DNA of 64,000 bases from Schistocerca nitens (Eukaryota; Arthropoda; Insecta; Orthoptera; Acrididae), in assembly GCF_023898315.1 (NCBI RefSeq), contig NC_064614.1:380803348-380867347 (forward strand), read 5' to 3'. The position numbers were made by a program, and so were the translations under genes. This document shows positions 1 through 10,419 of this stretch, piece after piece (within the stretch, counting starts at the first letter, position 1; every line of letters begins with the position of its first letter). The notes beneath the pieces were generated by a model, which was given only the letters and a program-made list of their open reading frames with translations, was not told the origin of the DNA and did not search any database.

Positions 1-475
1 CAGGAATCCTACATCAATACAAGACTGGAACAGCATAGAGTATTTAGAATTCAACAATGCTACCACTGATTTCCAATCAAGATTAGGTTGCATATCCAGT
101 ATCCAATAGTCACTGTGTACGACTCTTGTAATAATAAAAGTATGCACATGTGTACTACACATACGATAAATACTTTTTTCATATTTTTAAAATGAAGTGT
201 TGCAAATGAAAAATAAATTAATTTTTGTAATAAATTCTAAATTCTCTTTGGATGTATAGTATCTGTTTTTTGTTTTTGTTTAAAAAGATTGATTGATTCA
301 TCTATAGTTATAATCGATAGTAAAGAGCATGTAAAAGTAAATAGGATAACATGACAAGTCCCTCTGTTCTACAATAATGGTGTTTAAAACTGCAGCACCT
401 TGAATTCACAATGCTGCAATCGTGAAATTGGTATGAAGTGTACTACATTTTTGGAAGTGTGGATGTTTACTATAA
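1..475. other. No gene seen; AT-rich non-coding
   Basis: No open frame with recognisable protein similarity and no clear repeat ends were found. The composition is AT-rich, like the rest of the intergenic DNA in this window. Confidence 0.5.
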
Positions 476-1138
476 GGGGCGATCAAAAATTTTCCATTAG
501 TGGGCGTTGCTGCAGCTTTTATGCAACATAGCGCAACTCCGATGCGGATATATAAGCACTGACATGAAGGCAAGCGATTAGTGTTGCATTCATGTCTTTC
601 TGATGTACATGTGGTAAGTATGCAGAAATGTGAACTATGATGGCATTATTACCAAATGCATCCAAACTGGACTAATGTTCTGTTAGTCTTCTCTTGGTTG
701 CTGAGAACAAAGAAAGGGCGAGGGGCAGCATGTCTGCCGAAAACCACTGCAGTGGAATGGTGCGCCAAGTTCCGTGCTGGTCGCGAATCAACACAAGACA
801 CCAGTCGATCTAGGAGGTCAGCCTAATCCATTGCGGATGATGCCAACTCACGTGGGACACACTGAAGTACCCGCACTATAGACCTCATCTTTACGCTTGT
901 GATTTTCACTCCTTTGAACCCTTACAAATGGCCTTGAAGAGCCGACAATTCCTGTCGTACGAGGATATGCAGGAGGCAGTTACTGACTCTTCATGCATCT
1001 GAACTTGGTGTTTCACCAAACGTTTATCTTCAATCCAGTGCCTTTGTAAGATGATTGACTCAGTGCTCATGGCGATTTTGCTTGACTGGCATATCGATTA
1101 TAGATTTCAAGGCCCTTGAATGGAATTTTTTGATCGCC
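476..1138 (+). mobile_element. Internally deleted mariner-like element
   Basis: The unit begins GGGGCGATCAAAAAT and ends TTTTTTGATCGCC, so the termini are inverted copies (GGCGATCAAAAA). Near 740-830 one frame reads KTTAVEWCAKFRAGRES, which matches the helix-turn-helix end of mariner transposases. Near 900-1070 the frames recall the mariner C-terminus (DFHLFEPLQMALKSRQF followed by YEDMQEAV). The catalytic middle is missing, so at about 660 bp this is a non-autonomous, decayed copy. The termini and the two transposase remnants are seen directly; the family is from knowledge of mariner. Confidence 0.65.
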
Positions 1139-1249
1139 ACTCACATTTCAGCGGAACCGTGCAAAGTAGGTAGACGTAGCGCTATCTACATTCTGAGTAT
1201 AAGGAAAGATTATACAGCGGATTTCTCTATCAGGAACAGCATTTGACTT

Positions 1250-2335
1250 TTAGCTGTTTGTACGATGGTCATGTAATGTCTTGTGTAATAAGAAGAAACG
1301 TCTATCAGCAAGTGATGGAATTCGACAGACCGGAGATTATCGTTCTGTGACATTTCTGCTCTCGGTGATCGGGACCTCACAACTGAATTGAGAATGTAGA
1401 ATCGATCGATCCAGGAGGGACAAAACGGCGTCATAGTGTTTTCATCAGCCCAACGCACTAGCGCCAGAGAGGATAGATATTGTTTTTCAGCTGTAAACTA
1501 TCATACAGCCACATCACGTATCATAGATCAGAAAAGTGACTCGTTAGGAGCAAGACAACAACCGACATCGACTGTGCAACGAAGTCTGGAGCGTGGCAGA
1601 CAGACAACAAGGCGAACCTTGTGCGGGTTCTCTTGAAGTGGAGTAAAGGAATGAGCACCGACAGTCGTGCGCCCAACGAAAACGCTGGAAACGGGAGGGG
1701 CACTGTGTAGATTTTTCAAATGTGTCTTGGTTCCCCATGCAGCATCACGATCGATGTGTACGTGGAGGGGGCATCCAACTAGACTGAATGTTTCCAGATT
1801 GCATTCATCATCATAATCTGATCCCAGCACCTAGCGTGAAGGTAAGGGGTGCCACTGGGTGATAATACTATCCCTTATGACTCCTACAGCAGGTAACTTG
1901 AACAGGATGTTAAACATTTGTGACGTGTTAAGACTGGTCGAGATCTCCGTGACATTATCTGTCAAGAAGATGACACAAAAATTTCTGTTACCCATGCTGT
2001 CTTAATCTACCTCGATACGCCGGCCAGAGTGGCCGAGCGGTTCTAGGCGCTACAGTCTGGAGCGGCGCGACCGCTACGGTCGCAGGTTCGAATCCTGCCT
2101 CGGGCATGGGTGTGTGTTATGTCCTCAGGTTAGTTAGGTTTAAGTAGTTCTAAGTTCTAGGGGACTGATGACCTCAGCAGCTAAGTCCCATAGTGCTAAG
2201 AGCCATTTGAACCATCTACCTCGATACAGAAGTTATTCGATTGTTGCTATGCCAAGACGTTCTCCAGATCTGTCAGCGAATGAAAGCATCTGGAAATGAG
2301 CTGCTGTGAGACGAGCGCGTCACTACTGACTGGTT
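1250..2335 (+). mobile_element. Tc1-like transposase relic, split by a SINE
   Basis: The frame at 1436-1636 contains a stretch (REDRYCFSAVNYHTATSRI, then DSLGARQ) typical of the N-terminal DNA-binding half of Tc1 transposases. Further on, short blocks in different frames recall the catalytic part, and after the SINE the frame reads PRRSPDLSANESIWK, the usual Tc1 block before the last acidic residue. No terminal repeats were recognised. Several frameshifts and stops separate the blocks, so it is dead. The SINE at 2019-2213 sits inside the catalytic region. The outer limits are approximate. Confidence 0.65.
2019..2213 (+). repeat. tRNA-derived SINE, family 1
   Basis: The head has an A-box-like GTGGCCGAGCGGTTC and a B box GGTTCGAATCC, as in a Leu/Ser-type tRNA. 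The body runs through GGTTTAAGTAGTTCTAAG to AGCCATTTGAACC. Perfect 14-bp target duplications (ATCTACCTCGATAC) lie at 2005-2018 and 2214-2227. It interrupts a Tc1 relic. It is a SINE, not a functional tRNA gene, because the acceptor stem is not closed and the body is fused to a repeat tail. Confidence 0.93.
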
Positions 2336-2459
2336 AAAACTGATACCGGTATCTTAGCTCTGAATAACCGGTATTTTTCGATATTTGTTTAGCCTCAGTT
2401 CTAACAGGTATTTTTTCATTTCTTATTAACAACCGGGTAAAAAACCGGTATATCAGTTT
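2336..2459. repeat. Short inverted-repeat unit with CCGGT repeats (MITE-like)
   Basis: The left end reads AAACTGATACCGGTAT and the right end, reverse-complemented, reads AAACTGATATACCGGTT. CCGGT also recurs inside. It could be a MITE or one end of a hAT-type element, since hAT ends often carry short sub-terminal repeats and a hAT relic lies just to the right. Confidence 0.45.
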
Positions 2460-3560
2460 GCCGTAGAAGCAGTGCTAATTTTTTTTTGTTTTTAAATAGT
2501 TTCTATAAAAAAAGCGAATAATGGCTGTACCCAAAATTATCACTGCTTTGAAATTCTGGGAAAAGCTATCAGTGCTGTTTAGTAACGACGACGACAGTTA
2601 CGAACTATCAACAATAACCTGACATAACAATCGCTGTAGCATTGCAGAGACAATGATGTACATGTTGCCGTATGTCTAGGTCTAGATGGAGTGTGCAAGA
2701 CTTGCTCCCACCTCACTGCCGTCCTCAGACATCGGTCGTATTTGCAGTTGGCATTATAGCTAGTTTGGAAGAGAATAAGTTGGTAAATATGCCTTTAGTT
2801 TTATTGCCATGCTATAAACTTGGAATAATAAGAGAACCTTTGATTTTTTGGTTGCTTCAGGACCAAAAATTGGTAGTATCCATAAGTAACGATGTGGGAA
2901 AGTCGTCAGCTTGCGGCCCTTCGATGAAGAGCTGGGCGGCCTGTAAGTGGGTTGTAGACTGTTTCCCACATACTAGTAGGTGAATACTGGGCCTGTACCC
3001 AAGAACTGTCTCAGTTACACGATTCGCAAACATTTAGAAAAAACTTTCGCTCACTTCCACGTGGATAACACTACACCCAGAGAGTTGGAGCACACATATT
3101 GTGTCTTGAGCGCAACGGGATGGGGACAGGAACGCAGTGTTGCCAACTCAGTCACCCGTATTCCGGCTAACCAACTTTCAAAATTTGCTAGAAATCGGCT
3201 AGAAAAAATATTTGTATGAGGAACATGCTGTCTTATTATATAAGGTACAATGTTCTTTTATTTGATAATCTTCCTTTCTTCAGACTACTGAACATCATCG
3301 TTTCACGATAACATCTTTCCTAAGTATAGTATGTGTATTTTGAATGGAACAATCTACTCCATGTGAAAAACATGTATTTCAGAGTCATCCATTTTTTCTT
3401 CCGCGAATTGTGTTAATGCTGAGGGTCCTGTGTTGTCACTGCTAATGCCACTACTCTTGCCTTACATATGGACACTATATGAGAAAAACTATATTTATCA
3501 AATATTTGTAATTTTTGTAAAGCATGGTAGTGCAGAAAACTCAAAACATCTATAAATTTA
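2460..3560. other. Non-coding; holds a SINE-tail relic
   Basis: No protein was recognised. About 2961-3130 resembles 38390-38530 (GGTGAATACTGGGCCTGTACC, ACACGATTCGCAAACATTT, then a TGGATAACAC block), so it is a decayed copy of the same dispersed repeat, probably the tail of a third tRNA-headed SINE family. The remainder is AT-rich. Confidence 0.5.
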
Positions 3561-4240
3561 TGAGTTATTCAATTATTTCGGATCTAACCTTTTTTCTGAA
3601 CTGCAGTTTCAAATTGAAAGTTGTGACAGCACATTTCGAGGTGTGATGGCCAGCACCAATCGTCAGAATAGAATTGAGCATAGTGTTCCCCAAACCGTTC
3701 TTATGCGAACTTTTGGCAATATCCGTTTCACTAAAGCACCTCTCTACTTCTGCTTTTGACCAAGGCAGTACTACAAGTGTCATAGCCAAACCGTAGAGCT
3801 CACTGAAAGGCTTCTGTTTACTTGCCTTGCATCCTCATATTTTGATACTTCAGACCAAAATCCAGCCGTGCGTGTCACATTCTCCCGCTCCACGAAGTTG
3901 ATTTACTGCCACCGAAGTTCTACGTCAGACAGGATGGCCAGTCTGATAACTATTTCCGAAGCTAATGACGTGATTGTCCTTCACTCTTCTTTAACCGCTT
4001 TCTGGAGCTATAGACGATATCTTGCGTAGCACTTCAACATTCTTCGGCGGACGGGATTGGTGCTAACTGACAAGGCGTACCAAAAAGTTAATGCAAATTT
4101 TCCGAATGCACCATTTCAGTATCCACAGTCATTTTACTACTGTTAATCAAAATACGTACCTCATTTTCAAAAGCGGGACCTAAATGTGGCTTGGTACGAA
4201 GAAAATTCATAACATTTACCGAAAGCAGACCCCTTGACAC
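3560..4240 (-). mobile_element. hAT transposase relic (C-terminal dimerisation end)
   Basis: On the minus strand the frame at 3565-3789 reads LVVLPWSKAEVERCFSETDI, then GLGNTMLNSILTIGAG. This matches the hAT C-terminal dimerisation block (usually LPHSNAEVERxFS followed by NRLxxxTLNALL). Upstream on the same strand, after a short interruption, FWSEVSKYED and FSELYGLAMTL continue the same domain. Sequence out to about 4240 probably belongs to the element but is too decayed to place. No intact gene remains. The family call is good; the limits are rough. Confidence 0.7.
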
Positions 4241-4720
4241 CCTTTTACGACTTCTGTTTGTACAAGTGTTCTAATAGTGAGATATGGCAGCAGTTTTGTG
4301 GAGGTTGGAGTGCCTTATTAATTACGTTACAGTCTCGCAGAATTTGTCGTAGAACTGTGAAAAAAGATTTGTTGTTATTATCTTTATACATTTTATATCG
4401 CGTCTGAGCAGCTACCCTGAGGTGCGAGTAGTGAGAGCCTCCCACTGATTAAGTACGCAGATGGGCTTAATTGAGGTTCATTGTGTTCCGGCGATTTGTT
4501 GTATCTCCAAAGAATCCTCCTCATCATAGAGATAATTGAAGGCGTTTTGCCTTATCGAGGAGCGGTGAAACCAATTGTGTGTTTATGAAAGAAAAATGAA
4601 TTCTAAATGGGCTGGTGATTCTTCTTTAGAAGAATTAGAAAGGGCCAACTGGATGGACTGACAAGAACATGACGTGAGGATTAGGTGCGGAATTTCTCAC
4701 TTAAGAAGAGATTAAACTTA
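4241..4720. other. No feature recognised
   Basis: Small open frames of 60-70 codons occur on both strands but show no family signature. The last 80 bases may already belong to the LINE that follows. Confidence 0.4.
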
Positions 4721-4721
4721 A

Positions 4722-5880
4722 TTGCTAACAGCTGCGTTTTCTGTGCCTGTACCACGCATTTTCAGTTCAAAGTCAGCTAATATAGCTTTGATTACTTCGA
4801 CAATGTTTGCCTCCTATGGAATAGGAGGCAAACTTTTGCAAGCAATTAAAGGTCTTTACATGGATAGTCAGGCAGCAGTTAGAGTTGACGGTAAATTGAG
4901 TTCATGGTTCAGAGTAGTTTCAGGGGTAAGACAAGGCTGCAAACTGTCTCCACTGTTGTTCATATTATTTATGGATCATATGTTGAAAACAATAGACTGG
5001 CTGGGTGAGATTAAGATATGTGAACACAAAATAAGCAGTCTTGCATATGCGGATGACTTAGTTGTGATGTCAGATTCGATTGAAAGTTTGCAAAGTAATA
5101 TTTCAGAGCTAGATCAGAAATGTAAGGACTATGGTATGAAGATTAGCATCTCCAAAACGAAAGTAATGTCAGTGAGAAAGAAATATAAACGGATTGAGTG
5201 CCAAATAGGAGGAACAAAGTTAGAACAGGTGGACAGTTTCAAGTACTTAGGATGCATATTCTCACAGGATGGCAACATAGTGAAAGAACTGGAAGCGAGG
5301 TGTAGCAATGCTAATGCAGTGAGCGCTCAGCTACGATCTACTCTCTTCTGCAAGAAGGAAGTCAGTACCAAGACTAAGTTATCTGTGCACCGTTCAATTT
5401 TTCGACCAACTTTGTTGTACGGGAGCGAAAGTTGGGTGGATTCATGTTACCTTATCAACAAGGTTGAGGTTACGGATATGAAAGTAGCTAGGATGATTGC
5501 AGGTACTAGTAGATGGGAACAATGGCAGGAGGGTGTCCACAATGAGGAAATCAAAGAAAAACTGGGAATGAACTCTATAGATGTAGCAGTCAGGGCGAAC
5601 AGGCTTAGATGGTGGGGTCATGTTACACGCATGGGAGAAGCAAGGTTACCCAAGAGACTCATGGACTCAGCAGTAGAGGGTAGGAGGAGTCGGGGCAGAC
5701 CGAGGAGAAGGTACCTGGATTCGGTTAAGAATGATTTTGAAGTAATCGGTTTAACATCAGAAGAGGCACCAATGTTAGCACTGAATAGGGGATCATGGAG
5801 GAACTGTATAAGGGGGGCTATGCTCCAGACTGAACGCTGAAAGGCATAATCAGTCTTAAATGATGATGATGATGATGGTT
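4722..5880 (+). mobile_element. 5'-truncated RTE-like LINE with intact reverse-transcriptase C-terminal ORF
   Basis: An uninterrupted frame (4722-5840, 372 codons) encodes the second half of a non-LTR reverse transcriptase. Visible blocks are GVRQGCKLSPLLF, then SSLAYADDLVVM (the catalytic YADD box), then FKYLGCIFSQDG. The C-terminal region has TLLYGSESW, RLRWWGHVTRMG and GRRSRGRPRRRYLDSVKND, which is typical of RTE-clade elements. The copy ends just after the stop in a short (ATG)n run near 5860-5880, a tail type known for RTE/BovB elements. The endonuclease and the front of the RT are missing, so it is a truncated, non-mobile insertion. Its sequence is quite unlike the other RTE copies here, so at least two RTE families are present. 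Confidence 0.88.
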
Positions 5881-5959
5881 TTATAAACGTAAACATGGTC
5901 CGTAGTAGGATGTAACGCGATTTATGTTTAGTTGTGCGATTAGCTAATTTCCACTACAC

Positions 5960-6640
5960 GTTATTGTCAAGCACATTTGTAACATCTGTACTTCATTACA
6001 TGTAAGAAGTAGCCATATTCCATCTTGATGACGAAATTTGGTGGCCAAGAGACCAAAGAGAGTTCACTATCATATTCGCAAACCGCTGTAGCACGATTCT
6101 GGTCTTCTGCATAGTTATTCTGTTGGGAAATGTCATCGCCGTCGGGGAAGACATGAAGCATTAAGGGATGCAGATGATCCGCAACAACGTTCACGTAGTC
6201 CACTGGTGTCATTGCGCCGTCAGTTACAACCACAGGTGCCACGCAAACTCAGGTGAGTACCCACCGTAGCATAATACAGCTCCCAATGGCCCGTGTCCGT
6301 GTCGCGGCGCATGTTTCGAGAGCCATTGGCCTGGATTATGGCATGTCCGCAGACGACCATCGACTGGATGAGACGCAATACATCCGACGTAGCGACATTT
6401 TCACTGATCTCGGTCCAGCCACGAATATCTCGTGCCCGCTGCAGTCACCATTGACTGTGCGGGTTAAGATGGGTGTACGTAGGTGTCGTTTGCTGCAGAG
6501 TCCCATGTTCAATGAAGCGCACCAAACTGTGTGCTCTGAAACACGCGTTCTAGCACCAGCAGAACTGAACTCTGTCGTCTACCACAGCTCGTCGTCTGTC
6601 CTGCTTTACAAAGAGGGCAAGCCTTAGACCTCTGTGATGT
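5960..6640 (-). mobile_element. Tc1-like transposase relic, second lineage
   Basis: Read on the minus strand, 6242-5967 gives VTDGAMTPVDYVNVVADHLH, then HVFPDGDDISQQNN and SLVSWPPN, matching the Tc1 sequence around the second catalytic aspartate (usually FQQDNAxxH) and the WPxxSPD block. Further upstream (about 6250-6500) the same strand reads QRARDIRGWTEISENV and GHAIIQANGSRNMRRDTDTGH, a decayed form of the preceding Tc1 region. Frames are broken, the usual Asp of QQDN is Asn, and the downstream SPDLNPIEH block is lost. No inverted ends were found. Confidence 0.6.
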
Positions 6641-6871
6641 GGCGTGAACGTGTAACACCTCGTCACCTGCTCGTGGGGTCATGATCCTCCAATAATTTTT
6701 GATAAATGATCACGACTTGGCCATTTCAGAAATTCTCGTTCCAAAATGCCAGGCCATAATAATCAGCCATATGTCCAAGTAGCTCCGTAACACAGGAACA
6801 CTGAGTCTAACATGAGAAATTTTAGCAGTACTGATTATGTAATTTTGAGCAATGAAGTAATTTGTAGGTAA

Positions 6872-8067
6872 TACACACTGAAGAGCCAAAGAAACTGGTA
6901 CACCCGCGAGCACGCAGAAGTGCCGCAACACGACATGGCATGGACTTGCATAATGTCTGAAGTAGTGCTGGAGGAATCTAACGCCATGAAACCTGCAAGT
7001 CTGCCCATAAATCCGTAAGAGTATGACGGGCGCCCATCTCTTCTGAACAGCACGTTGCAAAGCATCCCAGTGATGCTGAATAATGTTCATGTCTGGGGAG
7101 TTTATTGGCCAGCGGAAGTGGTTAAGCTCAGAAGAGTGTTCCTGGAGCCACTCTGTAGCAATTATGGATGTGTATGGTGTTGCATTGTCCTGCTGGAATT
7201 GCCCAAGTCCGCCGGAATGCACAATGGACATGAATGGGTGCAGGTGATCAGACAGGATGCTTACATACGTGTCACCTGACAGAGTCGTATGTAGACGTAT
7301 CAGGGGTCGCACATCACTCCAACTGCATACACCCCACATCTCTACAGAGCCTCCACCAGCTTGAACAGTCCCGTGTTGACATGCAAGGTCTATGGATTCA
7401 TGAGGTTGCCTCCATACCCGTACACGTCCATCCACTCGATACAATTTCAAATGAGACTCGTCCGACCAGGCAACATCTTCTCAGTCAACAGTCCAATGTC
7501 GGTGTTGACGGGCCCAGGCCATGCGTAAAGCTTTGTGTCGTGCAGTCATCAAGGGTATACGAGTGAGTCTTCGGCTTCGAAAGCCCATATCGATGCTGTT
7601 TTGTTGAATGGTTCGCACGCTGACACTTGTTGATGGCCCAGCATTGAAATCTGCAGCAATTTGAGAAAGGGTTGCACTTCTGTCACGCTGAACGATTCTA
7701 TTCAGTCGTCGTTGGTCCCGTTCTTGCAGGATCTTTTTCCGGCCGCAGCGATGGCGGAGATTTGATGTTTCACCGGATTCATTATATTCACGGTACACTT
7801 GTAAAATGGTCTTACGGGAAAATTCCACTTCATCGCTATCTTCAGATGCTGTTCCCAATCGCTCGTGCGCCGACTATGACACCACGTTCAAACTCACTTA
7901 AATCTTGACAAACTTCCACTGTAGCAGAAGTAACCGATCTGATAACTGCGCCAGACATTTGTTGTCTTTTACAGGCGTTGGCGACCGTGGCGCCGTTTTC
8001 TACCTGTTTACTTATCTCTGTATTTGAATATGCATGCCTTTGCCAGTTGCTTTGACACTTCATTGTA
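6872..8067 (-). mobile_element. Tc1-like transposon with both inverted ends, transposase broken
   Basis: The left end reads CACTGAAGAGCCAAAGAAACTGG; the right end, reverse-complemented, reads CAATGAAGTGTCAAAGCAACTGG, flanked by TA. At about 1.2 kb this is the normal length for a Tc1 unit. The transposase lies on the minus strand: QDLSEFERGVIVGARA near 7910-7850, then the helix-turn-helix and RHRCGRKKILQERDQRRLNRIV (7858-7481), then VDGRVRVWRQPHES, DHLHPFMSIV, FQQDNATPYTS and FRWPINSPDMNIIQHHWDAL (7450-6960). One frameshift lies near 7850. Between the two larger pieces a short segment carrying the expected DESRF block is missing. The copy is therefore dead but relatively well preserved. Confidence 0.9.
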
Positions 8068-8316
8068 TTTTGTCACTATTCTGTAAATATTTTCTTGTGA
8101 ATGATTATGATTGATTATAATTGAAATGCGATATCTAAAACGGATTACAGAATAATATAAAGTAAGCACGCTGATTTCGTCAGGCTGATTTGCTGTTGTG
8201 AACAAAGGGTATACTTGAAGTAGGGAACATTGTCGCTGGGCGCGGACGCGCACAGCGCAGCTGAGCCTGTCGCGAGCTGCTGTGTGGCAGAATCTGACAG
8301 AAGGGCTCTGGCGTAG

Positions 8317-8501
8317 TTCAAATCGTTCAAATTGCTCTAAACACTATGCGACTTAACTTCTGAGGTCATCAGTCCCCTAGACTTAGAACTACTTCAACCT
8401 AACTAACCTAAGGACATCACACACATCCATGCCCGAGGCAGGATTGGAACCTGCGACCGTAGCAGATGCGCCTAGAACCGCTCGGCCACAGTGGCCGGTG
8501 T
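8317..8501 (-). repeat. tRNA-derived SINE, family 1
   Basis: Minus-strand copy running from the tail (TTCAAATTGCTCTAAACACT) to the head (AACCGCTCGGCCACAGTGGCC). The B box is mutated and part of the head's variable arm is missing. Imperfect 10-bp duplications (TCTGGCGTAG and TCTATCGTAG) flank it, so it is older than most copies here. Confidence 0.85.
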
Positions 8502-8569
8502 TCTATCGTAGCGGTTGCTAGCGGCATGTAGTGCGGCGCATAGTAACGTACCAAACTGGATGAATTGTA

Positions 8570-9845
8570 TGTTACGGCCAGGCATAGCTGCTGTTAACTG
8601 GGCACAGCGCAAAAAGTATCAAGTGCGATTCATATGAAAGAAGAGCACGGTGGACCCAAAATTGTTTATTGCAAAGCGACGCTAAGAAGAGCCTATTGCT
8701 ATGCATTGCCGGCGATTATTACCTTAGGCAGCAACAACAGCCGCTCTCTGAAGTAAGAGCAGACCAACTTTATTTTTAGAAGTACATCAACGATAGCCAG
8801 CGTAGTAGTTTCATCTTGTGAATTATTGCCAACCTCATGTGAACACTGTGTTTCAAGTGTTTAAACCTGAACACTTACCAAGTATGATCCTGTCCTGACA
8901 TTATTAATAAAAACCGAGTGTCAATGTTGATGATAAAAAGATGAAAATTGCTGAGATAATGGTATTTTGATAATTTGTTTGAAGAAGTGAAAATTATCAA
9001 AAGTTAAAACATAATTGATACTGATAATTAAAGATAATGGACTTTGTTGCTCAGCGAAATCTTCACTTGAAAAACGCTCTTACTATTCACTAATTATGAA
9101 AAAATAATTTCACCGTGTTTTTAAAGATGTTTATACATCAAAATGTTGAGTGATCAATATTTTCTGGTCTCATTTCCACAATACGTAAAAGTGTTATGTA
9201 AAAGCTAACCATTAGTTATGTAGCGAAAGTTACACGCTAATGAACATATTTTGCTTAACAGAGAATATTTATTTAAGAACCATTACAATAGTAGAAATAT
9301 TAATAGTGAAATTATGTTTGGCTGTTCGAAGTGAGTGCCAAACAATTAGTAGTCAAGAGCCGCAAATTCCTTTACTGACTTCATCATTAGATTTATTTCA
9401 TGTTGCTAACAGTGGTTTTGAATTTGAGCTTGAATCAGTGATATTGTACCCGTTCCCGCCTGATTGTCTTGTGTTGATTATTACATGACTTCTTTTAGAA
9501 ATTGATTAAAAACTGTACAATATTATTCGCCCACACCGTGAGATGGCGACCGTTTTCTATAATCATTGCAATCTATCTGACATTTCACTAACTATTTCGC
9601 AGTTTTTGTCGTTTGTCAAAATTGTTTCGATCATTACTGCACACTAACGATTCGGCTATGACTGATTTAACTAGTTCTTCGGAGCCGACAACAGAAACAT
9701 TAGAAACACATGGAGCACATATAATCAGTTATTTCAATTATCCGAAAGTGCAGGTCCGTTACACCTTACGTCTTAAAGTTTCTTCATTTCTGAGTCGTAT
9801 CGTCTCTGGAATGTATTCCCCATTCGTCTTTGCTCCTCTTGTATA
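8570..9845 (+). mobile_element. Possible 5' part of an LTR element (LTR, PBS, gag start), fossil
   Basis: At 9544 the motif TGGCGACCG resembles a primer-binding site of the Arg-tRNA type used by some Ty3/Gypsy elements; the same motif follows the left LTR of the Gypsy element at 15.8 kb. Upstream, AT-rich non-coding DNA starting TGTTACGGCC near 8570 could be an LTR. Downstream, an open frame from about 9658 starts MTDLTSSSEPTTETLE, as a gag might. No second LTR was found. It is broken and ends where the foldback unit at 9846 begins. The evidence is thin and the call is an inference. Confidence 0.3.
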
Positions 9846-10241
9846 GGGTGATCAAAAACGCTTTGGAAAGCTAGTAAGGGAGTTGCAGGGTAGGCTCTGC
9901 TGAGAAATAATTGTTTTTCGATACTTGGCCCAGATTCAAGCGACCTACCAGATAGTGTCAGTTGTTCTCGTAGCATAGATGATAGCGTACGAGACTGCTC
10001 AGCCCTTGGCTCGAGTTCCTTGCTACCTTCCCGTGTCCACTTATTCGACTTTAAGAAATCGAACGTAGTACACGTTTGCTGACAGCGTCGCTGCCAGGCC
10101 GCTTGAATTGCCGCCTGTTTAGCTGAATTCAATGCTAATTAACTTGGAAACGACGCAATGTATCGATCTTTTCTTGAGAACTATTTCTCAGCACAACCTA
10201 CCCTGCAACAGCCTTACTAGCTTTTCAGACTGTTTCTTATC
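9846..10241. repeat. Foldback MITE with long inverted arms
   Basis: The left arm (GGAAAGCTAGTAAGG, GTTGCAGGGTAGG, GCTGAGAAATA) is repeated in reverse complement near 10170-10241. The arms are about 75 bp or more, and weaker inverted similarity extends inward (AATGCTAATTAACTTGG). There is no coding sequence. A related copy lies at 34872-35290, so this is a dispersed family. It probably moved with help from a larger DNA transposon; the family is unknown. Confidence 0.7.
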
Positions 10242-10419
10242 ACGCTCTAGACTTTCCTTAAATCGTCACATGCCCGCTACGCTAGTAGGCGGGATTCAAT
10301 GTCGCGATGGGCAGTGGTCATAATCTTTTGGTTCGTCAGGTAAGGTAGAATTTCCAAAGTGCGTTCCGCGAAAGACTGGTGTTCCTCGGGAGGTTTATTT
10401 TTTAAAATTTGTTCTTATT

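Noticed and set aside
2019-2110. tRNA gene at the SINE head (also at 24.95, 30.33 kb and on the minus strand at the other copies)
   Set aside because: A and B boxes are present but the acceptor stem does not close and the head always continues into the same SINE body with target duplications.
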